Shown piece after piece: positions 55,009 through 62,772 of a DNA stretch of 64,000 nucleotides (its first letter is position 1; each line of letters begins with the position of its first letter). The position numbers and the translations under genes are program-made. Source of the DNA: Niallia sp. XMNu-256 (GTDB lineage Bacteria > Bacillota > Bacilli > Bacillales > Cytobacillaceae); assembly GCF_036670015.1 (NCBI RefSeq), contig NZ_CP137636.1:412501-476500 (forward strand), in the 5' to 3' direction. Below the pieces are notes generated by a model. It ran no database searches and had not been told where the DNA came from. It saw only the letters and a list, made by a program, of their open reading frames with translations.

Positions 55009-55548
55009 ATGCCTAAAATAATCATACTATTGTTACTCTTCATATTTATTGTTATGCCTGCTAATCAAGCAATAGCTCACACATCACTTCAAGAGTCGAT
55101 ACCAAAAGATGGAGAAATCGTAACAGATTCAGTTCAAGAATTAAGGTTGATTTTTAGTACGAGGATTGAACAGACAAGCATGATAAGGGTTTTCAATTCA
55201 GAGGGAGAATCTGTTACACTGGGAAATTCCACAATAAAAGGAAATGAAATACGAGCAGATTTCAATCAACCTTTAGCGTTTGGAAACTATGATGTTAAAT
55301 GGACGATTGTGGGTGAGGATGGGCATCCCATAGAGGGAGCTATATCGTTTTCTGTGGAAGTCCAAATGGATAAAACGGAGATAGAGGATCAAGACACAGT
55401 AGACGATAATCAAGAAGGCCCTATTAATCAATTAAAACCTGAAATAAAACAAAGTAACCTACCTTCCTATGTGATTCCCTCGATTACAGGCGTTTTATTT
55501 CTAATTGTTGTTGGGAGTACTTTTGGGTTAATAAGGAGGAAGAATTAA
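55009..55548 (+). CDS. CopC-domain copper-resistance protein
   Basis: A 179-residue exported protein: signal peptide ending ANQAIAH, then a CopC beta-sandwich (HTSLQESIPKDGEIV...EDGHPIEGAISFSV) whose first histidine after cleavage and the DGH motif are Cu(II) ligands. A Glu/Asp-rich linker follows, then a C-terminal membrane helix (YVIPSITGVLFLIVVG). It binds copper at the outer face. Stop and the next gene's start are 3 bp apart; together CopC and CopD correspond to the fused YcnJ of B. subtilis. Confidence 0.88.
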   Translation: MPKIIILLLLFIFIVMPANQAIAHTSLQESIPKDGEIVTDSVQELRLIFSTRIEQTSMIRVFNSEGESVTLGNSTIKGNEIRADFNQPLAFGNYDVKWTIVGEDGHPIEGAISFSVEVQMDKTEIEDQDTVDDNQEGPINQLKPEIKQSNLPSYVIPSITGVLFLIVVGSTFGLIRRKN

Positions 55549-55551
55549 CAG

Positions 55552-56649
55552 ATGCATTTTTTAGGAATCATTAGTGAGTCATTATTATATCTATGTTTCT
55601 CTATTCTAATCGGAAGTTTTCTTCTAAGTATTTTCCCTAGTACATATCGACCGGCCTTTCGTGTGTCTAAAGGTTTTTTAATGGCAGCAACAGTCGGAAT
55701 TGCGATCTTATCATTTGTTCCTGTTTTACAAATCATTTTGTATTTATATGAGGATATTGGATTTACAGCAACCTTTACATCGGTTCTTTTTACTTTTGAA
55801 GTGGGAAAGGCATGGATATTTACTTATCTTGTTGCAAATGTATTATTTATCTATATTGTTTGGTTTGATTATCGAAAAAAGGCTTGGTATGCCCTCATTG
55901 GTATCGCCTTAACATTTATTTTAATTCTTGCATTGGGTTGGTCCGGTCATGCGAGTTCCTACGATCCCGTCTGGGGTTTTATTAATCACACGGTACATTT
56001 TACGGCTGTCAGTGTTTGGGTGGGAATTTTACTTGTCGTTAGTTGGTTTTCTACAAATCATTCCAATTGGTTCAACTTCCTAAAATGGTTTTCCCCTGTT
56101 GCCATTATTTGTTTTGTTACAACGATGCTATCAGGATTATATTTAATGACAATAGTCGTTGATTATAAAGATTATATGAATTCATGGATGCTCCCTTATG
56201 GACAAGCGCTTTTAATTAAGCATTTGCTCATCATACCTTTGATTGTCTATGCTTTTATAAATAGTGTTTTTGTTAGAAAAGAGTTAAATAGGAATGTTGA
56301 TTTTAATCCAATCCGTTGGACAAAAGCTGAAAGTTTAGTAGTTTTTCTTATTTTTGCTGCTACGGCTGCATTGGGGCAACAAGAACCACCGCATGATATT
56401 AGAACAACATTAGCATCTTCTGGGGTTTCGAAGTTGTTTGACCTATTTTATCAAGGAACCATTACTCGCGATTCTATAGTCTTACTTGGGCTCAATTTTA
56501 ATAATATGATGTTATTGATAATTGCCTTATTATTTCTAGGTTTAATAATAGCCTCGTATATAAAGAGAACTTCTAATATATTCAGTTTTACTATGAGTGT
56601 ATTACTTGTATTCACTGTATATTTGTCACTAATTGTTAGTATCCGTTAA
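55552..56649 (+). CDS. CopD-family copper import/resistance membrane protein
   Basis: A 365-residue protein with about eight to nine membrane helices. Histidines in the CopD core (GWSGHASS, NHTVHFTAVSVWVG) fit copper handling. The later AALGQQEPPHDI segment is typical of CopD/YcnJ C-termini. It would take copper from CopC across the membrane. The ribosome site AGGAGGAAG lies inside the end of copC, so the pair is translationally coupled. The next gene follows 41 bp later and may be in the same operon. Confidence 0.85.
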   Translation: MHFLGIISESLLYLCFSILIGSFLLSIFPSTYRPAFRVSKGFLMAATVGIAILSFVPVLQIILYLYEDIGFTATFTSVLFTFEVGKAWIFTYLVANVLFIYIVWFDYRKKAWYALIGIALTFILILALGWSGHASSYDPVWGFINHTVHFTAVSVWVGILLVVSWFSTNHSNWFNFLKWFSPVAIICFVTTMLSGLYLMTIVVDYKDYMNSWMLPYGQALLIKHLLIIPLIVYAFINSVFVRKELNRNVDFNPIRWTKAESLVVFLIFAATAALGQQEPPHDIRTTLASSGVSKLFDLFYQGTITRDSIVLLGLNFNNMMLLIIALLFLGLIIASYIKRTSNIFSFTMSVLLVFTVYLSLIVSIR

Positions 56650-56690
56650 ATAAGAACGTTTTAAGGCGACGTCAAAAGGATGGGATTGTA

Positions 56691-57734
56691 ATGAAATATG
56701 ATGTGATCATTATTGGTGGTGGGCAAGCAGGGCTTACAATGGGGTATTACTTGCAGAAAACTAGCTTATCCTACTTGATTCTTGATAAGGAGGAACGAAT
56801 TGGAGAGGTTTGGAAAAATAGGTATAATTCTCTCACATTATTCACACCACGCTCATATAGTTCCCTTCCAGGCCTGGAGTTAAATGGAGATCAGAATGAC
56901 TACCCTACAAAGGATGAAATAGCAGACTATTTATCTTTATATGCTCGTACGTTTAGCCTTCCTATAAAGTTAAACACTATAGTGAAAGGTTTGCATAAAA
57001 TTGAGAGTGGATTTCGAATTTTAACAGATAGTAAGGAAATTATAGCGAAAAATGTTGTTGTAGCAACTGGAGCGTTCCAGAAACCGCATATTCCAAGGTT
57101 TGCGAATATTTTGTCAGAGGATGTCTTACAATTACATTCTTCCCAATATAAGAATGCTAAACAATTGAGGAATGGGCCTGTATTAGTAGTGGGTGGCGGG
57201 AATTCCGGTTCACAAATAGCTGCCGAATTATCAAATAATAGAAAAACTTACTTATCAGTCAGTCATAAGCCAAAGTTTCTTCCGCAAAACTTGATGTCAA
57301 AAAGCATTTTCTGGTGGTTTGATAAATTTGGAATCTATACTGCAGATGTTCAATCCAAAGTGGGACAAATTTTAAAAAAACAATCCGATCCCATTTTCGG
57401 TTTTGAGCTTAAATCACTCATAAAAAGTGGGCAAGTAATTGTAAAGCCACGAACGATGTCCATACAAAATGACTATTTTATTTTTGAAGATCATAGTGAA
57501 GTGCAAGTAAATAATGTAATCTGGTCAACAGGTTTTGAATCGGATTATAGTTGGATTGATATCGCTGAAGTTTTCAAGGCTAAAAATCACCCTCGTCACC
57601 GAAGAGGGACTACTTCCGTAAAGGGGCTTTATTTTTTAGGGTTGCCCTGGCAATCCAGTAGAGGATCTGCACTTCTCCAAGGAGTTGGATCTGACGCAGA
57701 ATATTTGTATAAACATATCTTAGAAAGCCAGTAG
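56691..57734 (+). CDS. Flavin-containing NAD(P)H oxidoreductase (CzcO/FMO-like)
   Basis: A 347-residue flavoprotein with two dinucleotide-binding motifs: FAD GGGQAGLTMGYYL (about 9) and NADPH GGGNSGSQIAAEL (about 165). The C-terminal LYFLGLPWQSSRGSALLQGVG is common in CzcO-type monooxygenases. It may oxidise a sulfur or nitrogen compound; substrate unknown. The name CzcO comes from metal-resistance clusters and the copC-copD genes lie just upstream, but a role in metal stress is only an inference. The ATG has AAAGGATGGG upstream. Confidence 0.8.
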   Translation: MKYDVIIIGGGQAGLTMGYYLQKTSLSYLILDKEERIGEVWKNRYNSLTLFTPRSYSSLPGLELNGDQNDYPTKDEIADYLSLYARTFSLPIKLNTIVKGLHKIESGFRILTDSKEIIAKNVVVATGAFQKPHIPRFANILSEDVLQLHSSQYKNAKQLRNGPVLVVGGGNSGSQIAAELSNNRKTYLSVSHKPKFLPQNLMSKSIFWWFDKFGIYTADVQSKVGQILKKQSDPIFGFELKSLIKSGQVIVKPRTMSIQNDYFIFEDHSEVQVNNVIWSTGFESDYSWIDIAEVFKAKNHPRHRRGTTSVKGLYFLGLPWQSSRGSALLQGVGSDAEYLYKHILESQ

Positions 57735-57784
57735 ATTGATAGTTTGAATGAAGTATAACTAAAGAAGGGGCCGCGTGGATCCTT

Positions 57785-58045
57785 ATGTATGATAACAGAT
57801 ACCATCTACATATTGGATATTATGAAAATAATAATGATGTTGAGTGTGTGGCATTAAAAAGACAATTCGAAGACGTTTGGGATGTGTTTTTTGATTTCGA
57901 ACATTATGGTTATCGAATTCCGGAAAACACTTTATCAATCGAAGGTTATGGAAGTAGGATCTTCTCCATTTTTGTTAAAGAAATTGATTATGATGCTAGT
58001 GTGAAGAAATTTGAGTATTGGTTATTTGATCAAGGGCTGATCTAA
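57785..58045 (+). CDS. Hypothetical protein, 86 residues
   Basis: An acidic, aromatic-rich soluble protein (HIGYYENNNDVECVALKRQF, DVFFDFEHYGYRIPENTLS). No signal peptide, membrane helix or known motif. The ATG at 57785 is preceded by GAAGGGG at a long distance of about 16 bases, so the start is not certain. Codon use looks like the neighbours. I do not recognise the family. Confidence 0.6.
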   Translation: MYDNRYHLHIGYYENNNDVECVALKRQFEDVWDVFFDFEHYGYRIPENTLSIEGYGSRIFSIFVKEIDYDASVKKFEYWLFDQGLI

Positions 58046-58255
58046 GATGTTTTGAAAAAGGATGATTCTCTTAGGAGTAGTATTTGCCAACTCCTGTTTG
58101 TCATAATATATTTTTAATATGGGAGTTTAAAGTTAAGAGGGGATAGGTAAGTGGAATGTAAGGTAGACCTAGTTTCATTGTTAAGAAGTAAAAGATAAAG
58201 GTGATTGATATACATAAATGTTTTCAAGAGAAGGTTCCATTAGAGGTGAAACATA

Positions 58256-58774
58256 TTGAAAAAAGACTTGGAGAAGAGACTCTCGTATTTATATACAGGG
58301 GAATCCTTGGCAGTCGTATGTTTTTTGATTGTTAGTTTATTATTAAATAAGGTAAATCCGTCATTACAATTGTATTCACTAGCTTCTTTCTGGGGATCAT
58401 TTTTTCTGTTAGAGTTTCTATTAGTGCAGGGAAGTGTATACTGGTATGCAAAGTGGAAGCGATTAAAGGAAGAGAGGATTTCGATAACGCCTATTTCGAC
58501 TGTTAAGATATTGAAAAAGTTGCAGAAATGGAATGTTAGCTTGATGATGATCCTGCCATTTATGTTCGTTTTTGATCTTATTAAATGGAGTCCATCCTTG
58601 CCTTTAGGCGGATTATATCTGTCAGGCTTTATTTACCTATTTGTGATCGTTGAGTATATAAACTATTTTCATATACAACTATCATACGATAATCTTTCAG
58701 ATATCAAGTATTTATTAAAATCAAAGAAATTAAAACAAGCTTGTCTAAGTAAAGATTTTGAACGAATCGTTTAG
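58256..58774 (+). CDS. Hypothetical four-helix membrane protein
   Basis: A 172-residue membrane protein with about four helices (about 18-32, 42-60, 95-110 and 117-138) and a C-terminal cytosolic tail rich in lysine. The TTG start has AGAGGTGA 7 bases upstream. The family is unknown to me. It lies before another membrane protein gene (58894) on the same strand and may be transcribed with it. No partner suggests a role. Confidence 0.65.
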   Translation: MKKDLEKRLSYLYTGESLAVVCFLIVSLLLNKVNPSLQLYSLASFWGSFFLLEFLLVQGSVYWYAKWKRLKEERISITPISTVKILKKLQKWNVSLMMILPFMFVFDLIKWSPSLPLGGLYLSGFIYLFVIVEYINYFHIQLSYDNLSDIKYLLKSKKLKQACLSKDFERIV

Positions 58775-58893
58775 ACGAATTACTAATTTATTAATTAATA
58801 ATTTAGTAGTTAAGGGTGAATTCTTTGGCCCTCTAAAACTTATCGGAACATACAATTATTAACTAAAGGTTTCGTGGAAAGTGGGGATATCTT

Positions 58894-59190
58894 ATGCCAA
58901 TCTGTCAAAACTGTAAAAGAAAGTGGTCTTGGTTGGATTCGATGAAGAAGTTATTAACGTTTCGCAGAAGTATGAAATGTAATCATTGTGGTGCCATTCA
59001 ATATCAAAGTATACCTTCAAGAAATATGACCTCTTTATTGGTTTTATTCCCCATAATGATTATACCCATTGCTCAAATTTTTGATTTATCCTTACTCTCT
59101 TTACTATTCTTGGACCTTGCCTTAGCACTTGTCGCTTTAATAATAATGCCATTATTATTAAAGTTGACTGATAGAGAGGAATTATGGTGA
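58894..59190 (+). CDS. CXXC-20-CXXC (TIGR04104-type) small membrane protein
   Basis: A 98-residue protein. Two CxxC pairs about 27 residues apart (CQNCKRKW and CNHCGAIQYQ) form a zinc-ribbon-like N-terminus. Two membrane helices follow (SLLVLFPIMIIPIAQIF and LALALVALIIMPLLL). This matches the CXXC_20_CXXC protein family of Bacillales, of unknown function. The ATG follows AAAGTGGGGA. No clear link to the sulfur operon after it, which has its own promoter. Confidence 0.8.
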   Translation: MPICQNCKRKWSWLDSMKKLLTFRRSMKCNHCGAIQYQSIPSRNMTSLLVLFPIMIIPIAQIFDLSLLSLLFLDLALALVALIIMPLLLKLTDREELW

Positions 59191-59350
59191 TATGAAAGCG
59201 GACTACGACAAGCCCCTTTTATATCACTATTCGGGGCGTCATAGTTACGTGAAAACTATATTAAGATGTTAATATTTTGTGAACACCGGTCGATATGAAT
59301 CGATTCGAGGATTTAGAAAACGTTGATATAATCATATTTATAAATTTCGT

Positions 59351-59425
59351 ATCGACAAAATAGATAAGTAATAATCAAATGCATCGATAAAATAATTTTA
59401 TATTAGAATAATACTTGCCTATAAT
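59351..59425 (+). promoter_or_regulatory. Promoter of the sulfur operon, shared design with 33341-33400 (copy Y)
   Basis: ATCGACAAAATAGATAAGT and, 32 bp later, ATCGATAAAATAA form direct repeats on one helix face. Then TTTATATTAGAATAATA, -35 TTATAT (59398-59403), 16-bp spacer, -10 TATAAT (59420-59425). The repeats sit where an activator would bind. No SAM riboswitch or T-box is seen in the leader. Confidence 0.65.
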
Positions 59426-59483
59426 TTAAGTGTATGAGAAATATAATGTTTAAAGAAATGCACATGCTGAAGGGAATTAAAAA

Positions 59484-59723
59484 ATGAAGAAGCAATATTC
59501 ACCAGTTATGACTTATGATGCAGGTCCAACAGGTTGTGGCGAATTAATTATGAATTTGTTTCTAACCATGAAAAAAATGAATAGTGGAGAAATTATCGAA
59601 GTTATCTCTTATGATCTAGGCGCACGTGAGGATCTTCCAGCGTGGTGTCGATTGCAAAATCATCATCTATTGGAACGAACAGATGATGGAAAGATTAGTC
59701 ATTATTTTATTAAAAAAGGATAA
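59484..59723 (+). CDS. TusA/SirA-like sulfur-carrier protein
   Basis: A 79-residue two-layer alpha/beta protein. C18 (GPTGCGELIMNLFL) takes the place of the TusA CPxP cysteine that bears a persulfide. A second cysteine, C55, lies in LPAWCRLQNH. TusA-type proteins pass sulfane sulfur from cysteine desulfurases or rhodaneses to acceptors (or selenium in YedF-like members). The first gene after the promoter; ribosome site AAGGGAA. The related N-terminal domain of the third gene shares the LPAWCR motif, so the operon has two related carriers. Confidence 0.75.
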   Translation: MKKQYSPVMTYDAGPTGCGELIMNLFLTMKKMNSGEIIEVISYDLGAREDLPAWCRLQNHHLLERTDDGKISHYFIKKG

Positions 59724-59761
59724 TTTGTCTTTTATTATAGGAATTTTAGGAGGATATAAAA

Positions 59762-60124
59762 ATGGCAGGAAAATTTTTAGTAAGTTTAACAAATGCAAAA
59801 AATGACCCAGATAAAGCGACAGTTGGTTTTGTTGTAGCAAATGCAGCGGTAGCATCAGGGCAAGATACGGTAATCTTTTTAAATGTTGAGGGAGCTTATC
59901 TAGGATCTAAAGGGTATGCAGAAGACATTCATGAGGAAGGATTTGCTCCATTAAAACAACTTATGGATCAGTTTATTGAAGCTGGTGGAACTCTTTGGGT
60001 TTGCAGTCCATGTTATAAAAAACGTAATTTAACGGAAGAGGACTTAATTGAGGGTGCGACAATTGTAGGTGGAGCTAAAGTTGTTGAGTTCTTAACTCAA
60101 GGTGCAGCTTCGATCACTTATTAA
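59762..60124 (+). CDS. DsrE-family sulfur-relay protein
   Basis: A 120-residue DsrE/F-fold protein (FLVSLTNAKNDPDKATVGFV...AVASGQDTVIFLNVEGAYLG). Two cysteines near the C-terminal half (LWVCSPCYKKRNL) are at the position of the sulfur-transfer site in DsrE/TusD-type proteins. These proteins receive sulfane sulfur from TusA partners. Ribosome site TTAGGAGGAT is strong. It is 38 bp after the TusA-like gene, clearly the same operon. It is soluble and cytoplasmic. Confidence 0.85.
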   Translation: MAGKFLVSLTNAKNDPDKATVGFVVANAAVASGQDTVIFLNVEGAYLGSKGYAEDIHEEGFAPLKQLMDQFIEAGGTLWVCSPCYKKRNLTEEDLIEGATIVGGAKVVEFLTQGAASITY

Positions 60125-60249
60125 GAAACTTTTCGTATCTTAATAATAATCGCTAACCTTTTGTTCCCTTTATATATTTGAAAGGGGAGCAAAAGGTTCA
60201 AGGTTTATAAACAAGTGAAAAGGTTAACAAAACGAAAAAAGGTGATTTT

Positions 60250-60963
60250 ATGGAGAATCCAAAGGCAGTTTGTGATGGTGGAGATTTAGATTGCGGTTCT
60301 GGCCTATTGTTAATCATCAAAAAAGCAATGGATCCCTTATTAAATGGAGAAATATTAGAAGTTCGAAGTCGTGAACGGACGGTTGCTGATGACCTGCCTG
60401 CTTGGTGTAGGATGGTTGATCACGTGTTTCTCGGTTCAGAGCCAGGAGACAATACGACTAGATATTTTATTCGAAAAGGGTCCGGACAAGATGAGCTAGC
60501 TGATGACTTCGAAGCTGCAAAAGGATATAAGTGGAATGTTCGAGTCCAGTCTGGAAGCGCTTTAACAGCTAAGGTTCATTCCCGAAATCATACTTTTGTA
60601 GTTGGGCAACCTGCTGATTTTAGCTCGAAAGTGAACGCCCCTAGCGCAATTGATTATTTACTTGGAGCTCTTGCATCTGATTTAGCAGTCGGTTTTAAGG
60701 GACAGGCCTCTAGAAGAAACTTTGAAATTGACCAACTAGAAGTATCGATAAAAGCAGGATTGGAAAATGTTTTGTATCATCTGGAATTGGAGGATGAAGG
60801 AAGTCCACAAATTCAAGAGATTAAAGGCACCTTCTATGTTTCCTCACCACAGTTAGAAGAGACTCTTGAAGAGCTGTGGGAAACAACGCTTGAACGGTCT
60901 CCAATATATCAAACCCTAAGGCAAACAATTAAAATCGATATACAGTTTTCGATTGTATATTGA
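60250..60963 (+). CDS. TusA-like domain fused to an OsmC-like domain
   Basis: A 237-residue fusion. Residues 1-77 are TusA-like (GGDLDCGSGLLLIIKK; LPAWCRMVDH). From about 88 an OsmC/Ohr fold follows (YKWNVRVQSGSALTAKVHSR...SAIDYLLGALASDLAVGF...LERSPIYQTL). In active OsmC the two cysteines would sit at ASCLA and CPIYQ; here they read ASDLA and SPIYQ, so the peroxidase site is lost and the domain may act as a binding scaffold. The stop overlaps the upstream edge of the next ribosome site. The fusion links sulfur carriage with OsmC-type chemistry. Confidence 0.8.
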   Translation: MENPKAVCDGGDLDCGSGLLLIIKKAMDPLLNGEILEVRSRERTVADDLPAWCRMVDHVFLGSEPGDNTTRYFIRKGSGQDELADDFEAAKGYKWNVRVQSGSALTAKVHSRNHTFVVGQPADFSSKVNAPSAIDYLLGALASDLAVGFKGQASRRNFEIDQLEVSIKAGLENVLYHLELEDEGSPQIQEIKGTFYVSSPQLEETLEELWETTLERSPIYQTLRQTIKIDIQFSIVY

Positions 60964-60977
60964 GGAGGTTTTCTACA

Positions 60978-62147
60978 ATGACATTACCATTATTCCCAAC
61001 GACAGTAATTGGCAGTTGGCCACGCTCTAAAGACGTACAACGGGCAATGCGTGATAAACGCGCGGGTCGAATAACGGAAGAAGAATTCCAAACGGTTGCC
61101 AATGAAGCCGTGTTACAAATCTTGAACTGGCAAGAGGAAGCAGGAATTGATATTGTTTCCGATGGAGAACAGCGTCGAGATAATTATATTTCCTTTGTGG
61201 CTGAACATTTGAATAATGTTCGTATGCTAAGTGTTTCGGAGTTACTTGATTATGTAGAAGATAAATCCAGTTTTGAAGAAATTCTCGGAACGTTAGATGT
61301 ACCTGCTTTTTCAATGTCAAATCCGGCAGCAACAGGAAAGATTAGCCGCAAAAAACCACTTGCATTAAATGACTTTTTATTTTTAAAACAACATACAGAC
61401 AAAGCAGTTAAAGTGACTTTGCCTGGTCCATATTTGTTGACGAGATCCATGTGGGTAGAGGGACTATCAGAAGGGGCTTACCCAACCAAAGAGGATCTCT
61501 CGATTGATATTATCAAAGTTTTACGCGAAGAATTAGAGGATCTCATCGCAGCAGGCGTTGAATTTGTCCAATTTGATGAGCCTGTCTTAACTGAAGTTGT
61601 ATTTACGCAAAAGAATGCAAATCGAACCTTCATGTGCGGTGCATTAACAGCAAAGGCTGATGCAGAAGTGGAGTTAGCTTTTGCTCTAGAGTTGATCAAT
61701 CAAGTGACCGATGGAATGCTTGGAAGAGGCACAACCATTGGCGTTCATATCTGCCGCGGGAATTGGAGTACAGAGGATGATATTTTACTACGTGGCCCGT
61801 ATTTCCCATTAATCCCTTATTTAGAAAATGCAAATGTTGACCAATTAGCTTTAGAATATGCGACACCACGTGCAGGGGAAATTGATGCTGTAAAGAGCAT
61901 TGGTGGAAAAACATTAGGTTTTGGTGTCATTAATCCTAGAACAGTTGATGTTGAATCAGTAGACGATATTGTCGCACGTGTAGAGGAAGTAAGAGCGATC
62001 TTGCCTGATGAAAAAATCCTTCTAAATCCAGATTGTGGTTTTGGAACCTTTGCACAGCGCCCGATGAATAGTGATGAAATTGCCTTTAATAAATTAAAAG
62101 CAATGGCCGAAGCAGCAAAAAAGCTTCGTGAAACGGTTACAGTTTAA
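60978..62147 (+). CDS. Core MetE-type (cobalamin-independent) methyltransferase
   Basis: A 389-residue protein equal to the C-terminal catalytic barrel of MetE, without the N-terminal half. The zinc ligands are all present: H257 and C259 (GVHICRGNW), E293 (ALEYATPR), C353 (NPDCGFG). TTVIGSWPRSKDVQRAM is the family N-terminus. Relatives (YxjG/YxjH, core-MetE) methylate thiols from methylcobalamin or methylfolate donors. Context suggests its thiol acceptor is made by the TusA-DsrE relay. The ATG at 60978 has TGAGGAGGT upstream; the frame extends 6 codons further but overlaps the site. Confidence 0.88.
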   Translation: MTLPLFPTTVIGSWPRSKDVQRAMRDKRAGRITEEEFQTVANEAVLQILNWQEEAGIDIVSDGEQRRDNYISFVAEHLNNVRMLSVSELLDYVEDKSSFEEILGTLDVPAFSMSNPAATGKISRKKPLALNDFLFLKQHTDKAVKVTLPGPYLLTRSMWVEGLSEGAYPTKEDLSIDIIKVLREELEDLIAAGVEFVQFDEPVLTEVVFTQKNANRTFMCGALTAKADAEVELAFALELINQVTDGMLGRGTTIGVHICRGNWSTEDDILLRGPYFPLIPYLENANVDQLALEYATPRAGEIDAVKSIGGKTLGFGVINPRTVDVESVDDIVARVEEVRAILPDEKILLNPDCGFGTFAQRPMNSDEIAFNKLKAMAEAAKKLRETVTV

Positions 62148-62171
62148 GTCTTTTATGTAGGAGTGGAAAAA

Positions 62172-62624
62172 ATGGGACAAAAAATGACAGTTAAAGTAGA
62201 AGGAATCGGAAATGGAATGAGAACAGATTCAGTGGCAGGAAAGCATAAAATTGCCATTGATGAACCCATAACCATGGGAGGAAAAGATTCTGCGATTGAT
62301 CCACTTTCAACTTTTTTAGCATCACTTATTGGCTGTGAAAATGTAATGGCACAAATAATTGCAAAAGAAATGGACTTTGACCTTCAAGGGATCTCTTTTG
62401 AAGTGGAAGGTGAACTGGATCCTAGCGGTTTAATGGGAAATTTGGAAGTGAAACCATATTTTGAAAAGGTAGTCATTAAAGCGTTTGTTGAAACAACTGA
62501 ATCTCAAGAAAGAGTGAATGAAATGCAGGCTGCCGTTGATCTGCGCTGTCCGGTCTTTAGAACCATTAAAGACGCTGGAATTCCTGTTGAAAACCAATGG
62601 GTTAAAGTAACAGAAGCGGCGTAA
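62172..62624 (+). CDS. OsmC-family protein
   Basis: A 150-residue OsmC/Ohr-fold protein with both redox cysteines in place (SLIGCENVMAQII and DLRCPVFRTIKDAG), unlike the fused OsmC domain two genes upstream. OsmC proteins reduce organic peroxides through thiols; some act on sulfane-sulfur compounds. The ATG at 62172 fits AGGAG 8 bases upstream better than GTG 62163. It ends the operon before a terminator. Confidence 0.88.
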   Translation: MGQKMTVKVEGIGNGMRTDSVAGKHKIAIDEPITMGGKDSAIDPLSTFLASLIGCENVMAQIIAKEMDFDLQGISFEVEGELDPSGLMGNLEVKPYFEKVVIKAFVETTESQERVNEMQAAVDLRCPVFRTIKDAGIPVENQWVKVTEAA

Positions 62625-62632
62625 ATTGTGAT

Positions 62633-62668
62633 AGTAACGGATCTCGTTATACGGGATCCGTTACTTTT
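62633..62668 (+). terminator. Terminator of the sulfur operon
   Basis: AGTAACGGATC (62633-62643) pairs perfectly with GATCCGTTACT (62655-62665), followed by TTT. Confidence 0.85.
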
Positions 62669-62772
62669 ATAAAGAAGATTCATTCAGTCGTAGTTAGATA
62701 GTAGTCTACCTGCTTTTTTTGTAATATGGCCTTTAGTAGATTAAATGGATATAGGGTTGAGGTGAACGAGAA

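Noticed and set aside
59191-59483. SAM riboswitch or T-box ahead of the MetE-containing operon
   Set aside because: Searched by eye for the S-box start and T-box antiterminator; neither is present. The repeated ATCGAYAAAATA blocks point to a protein regulator instead.
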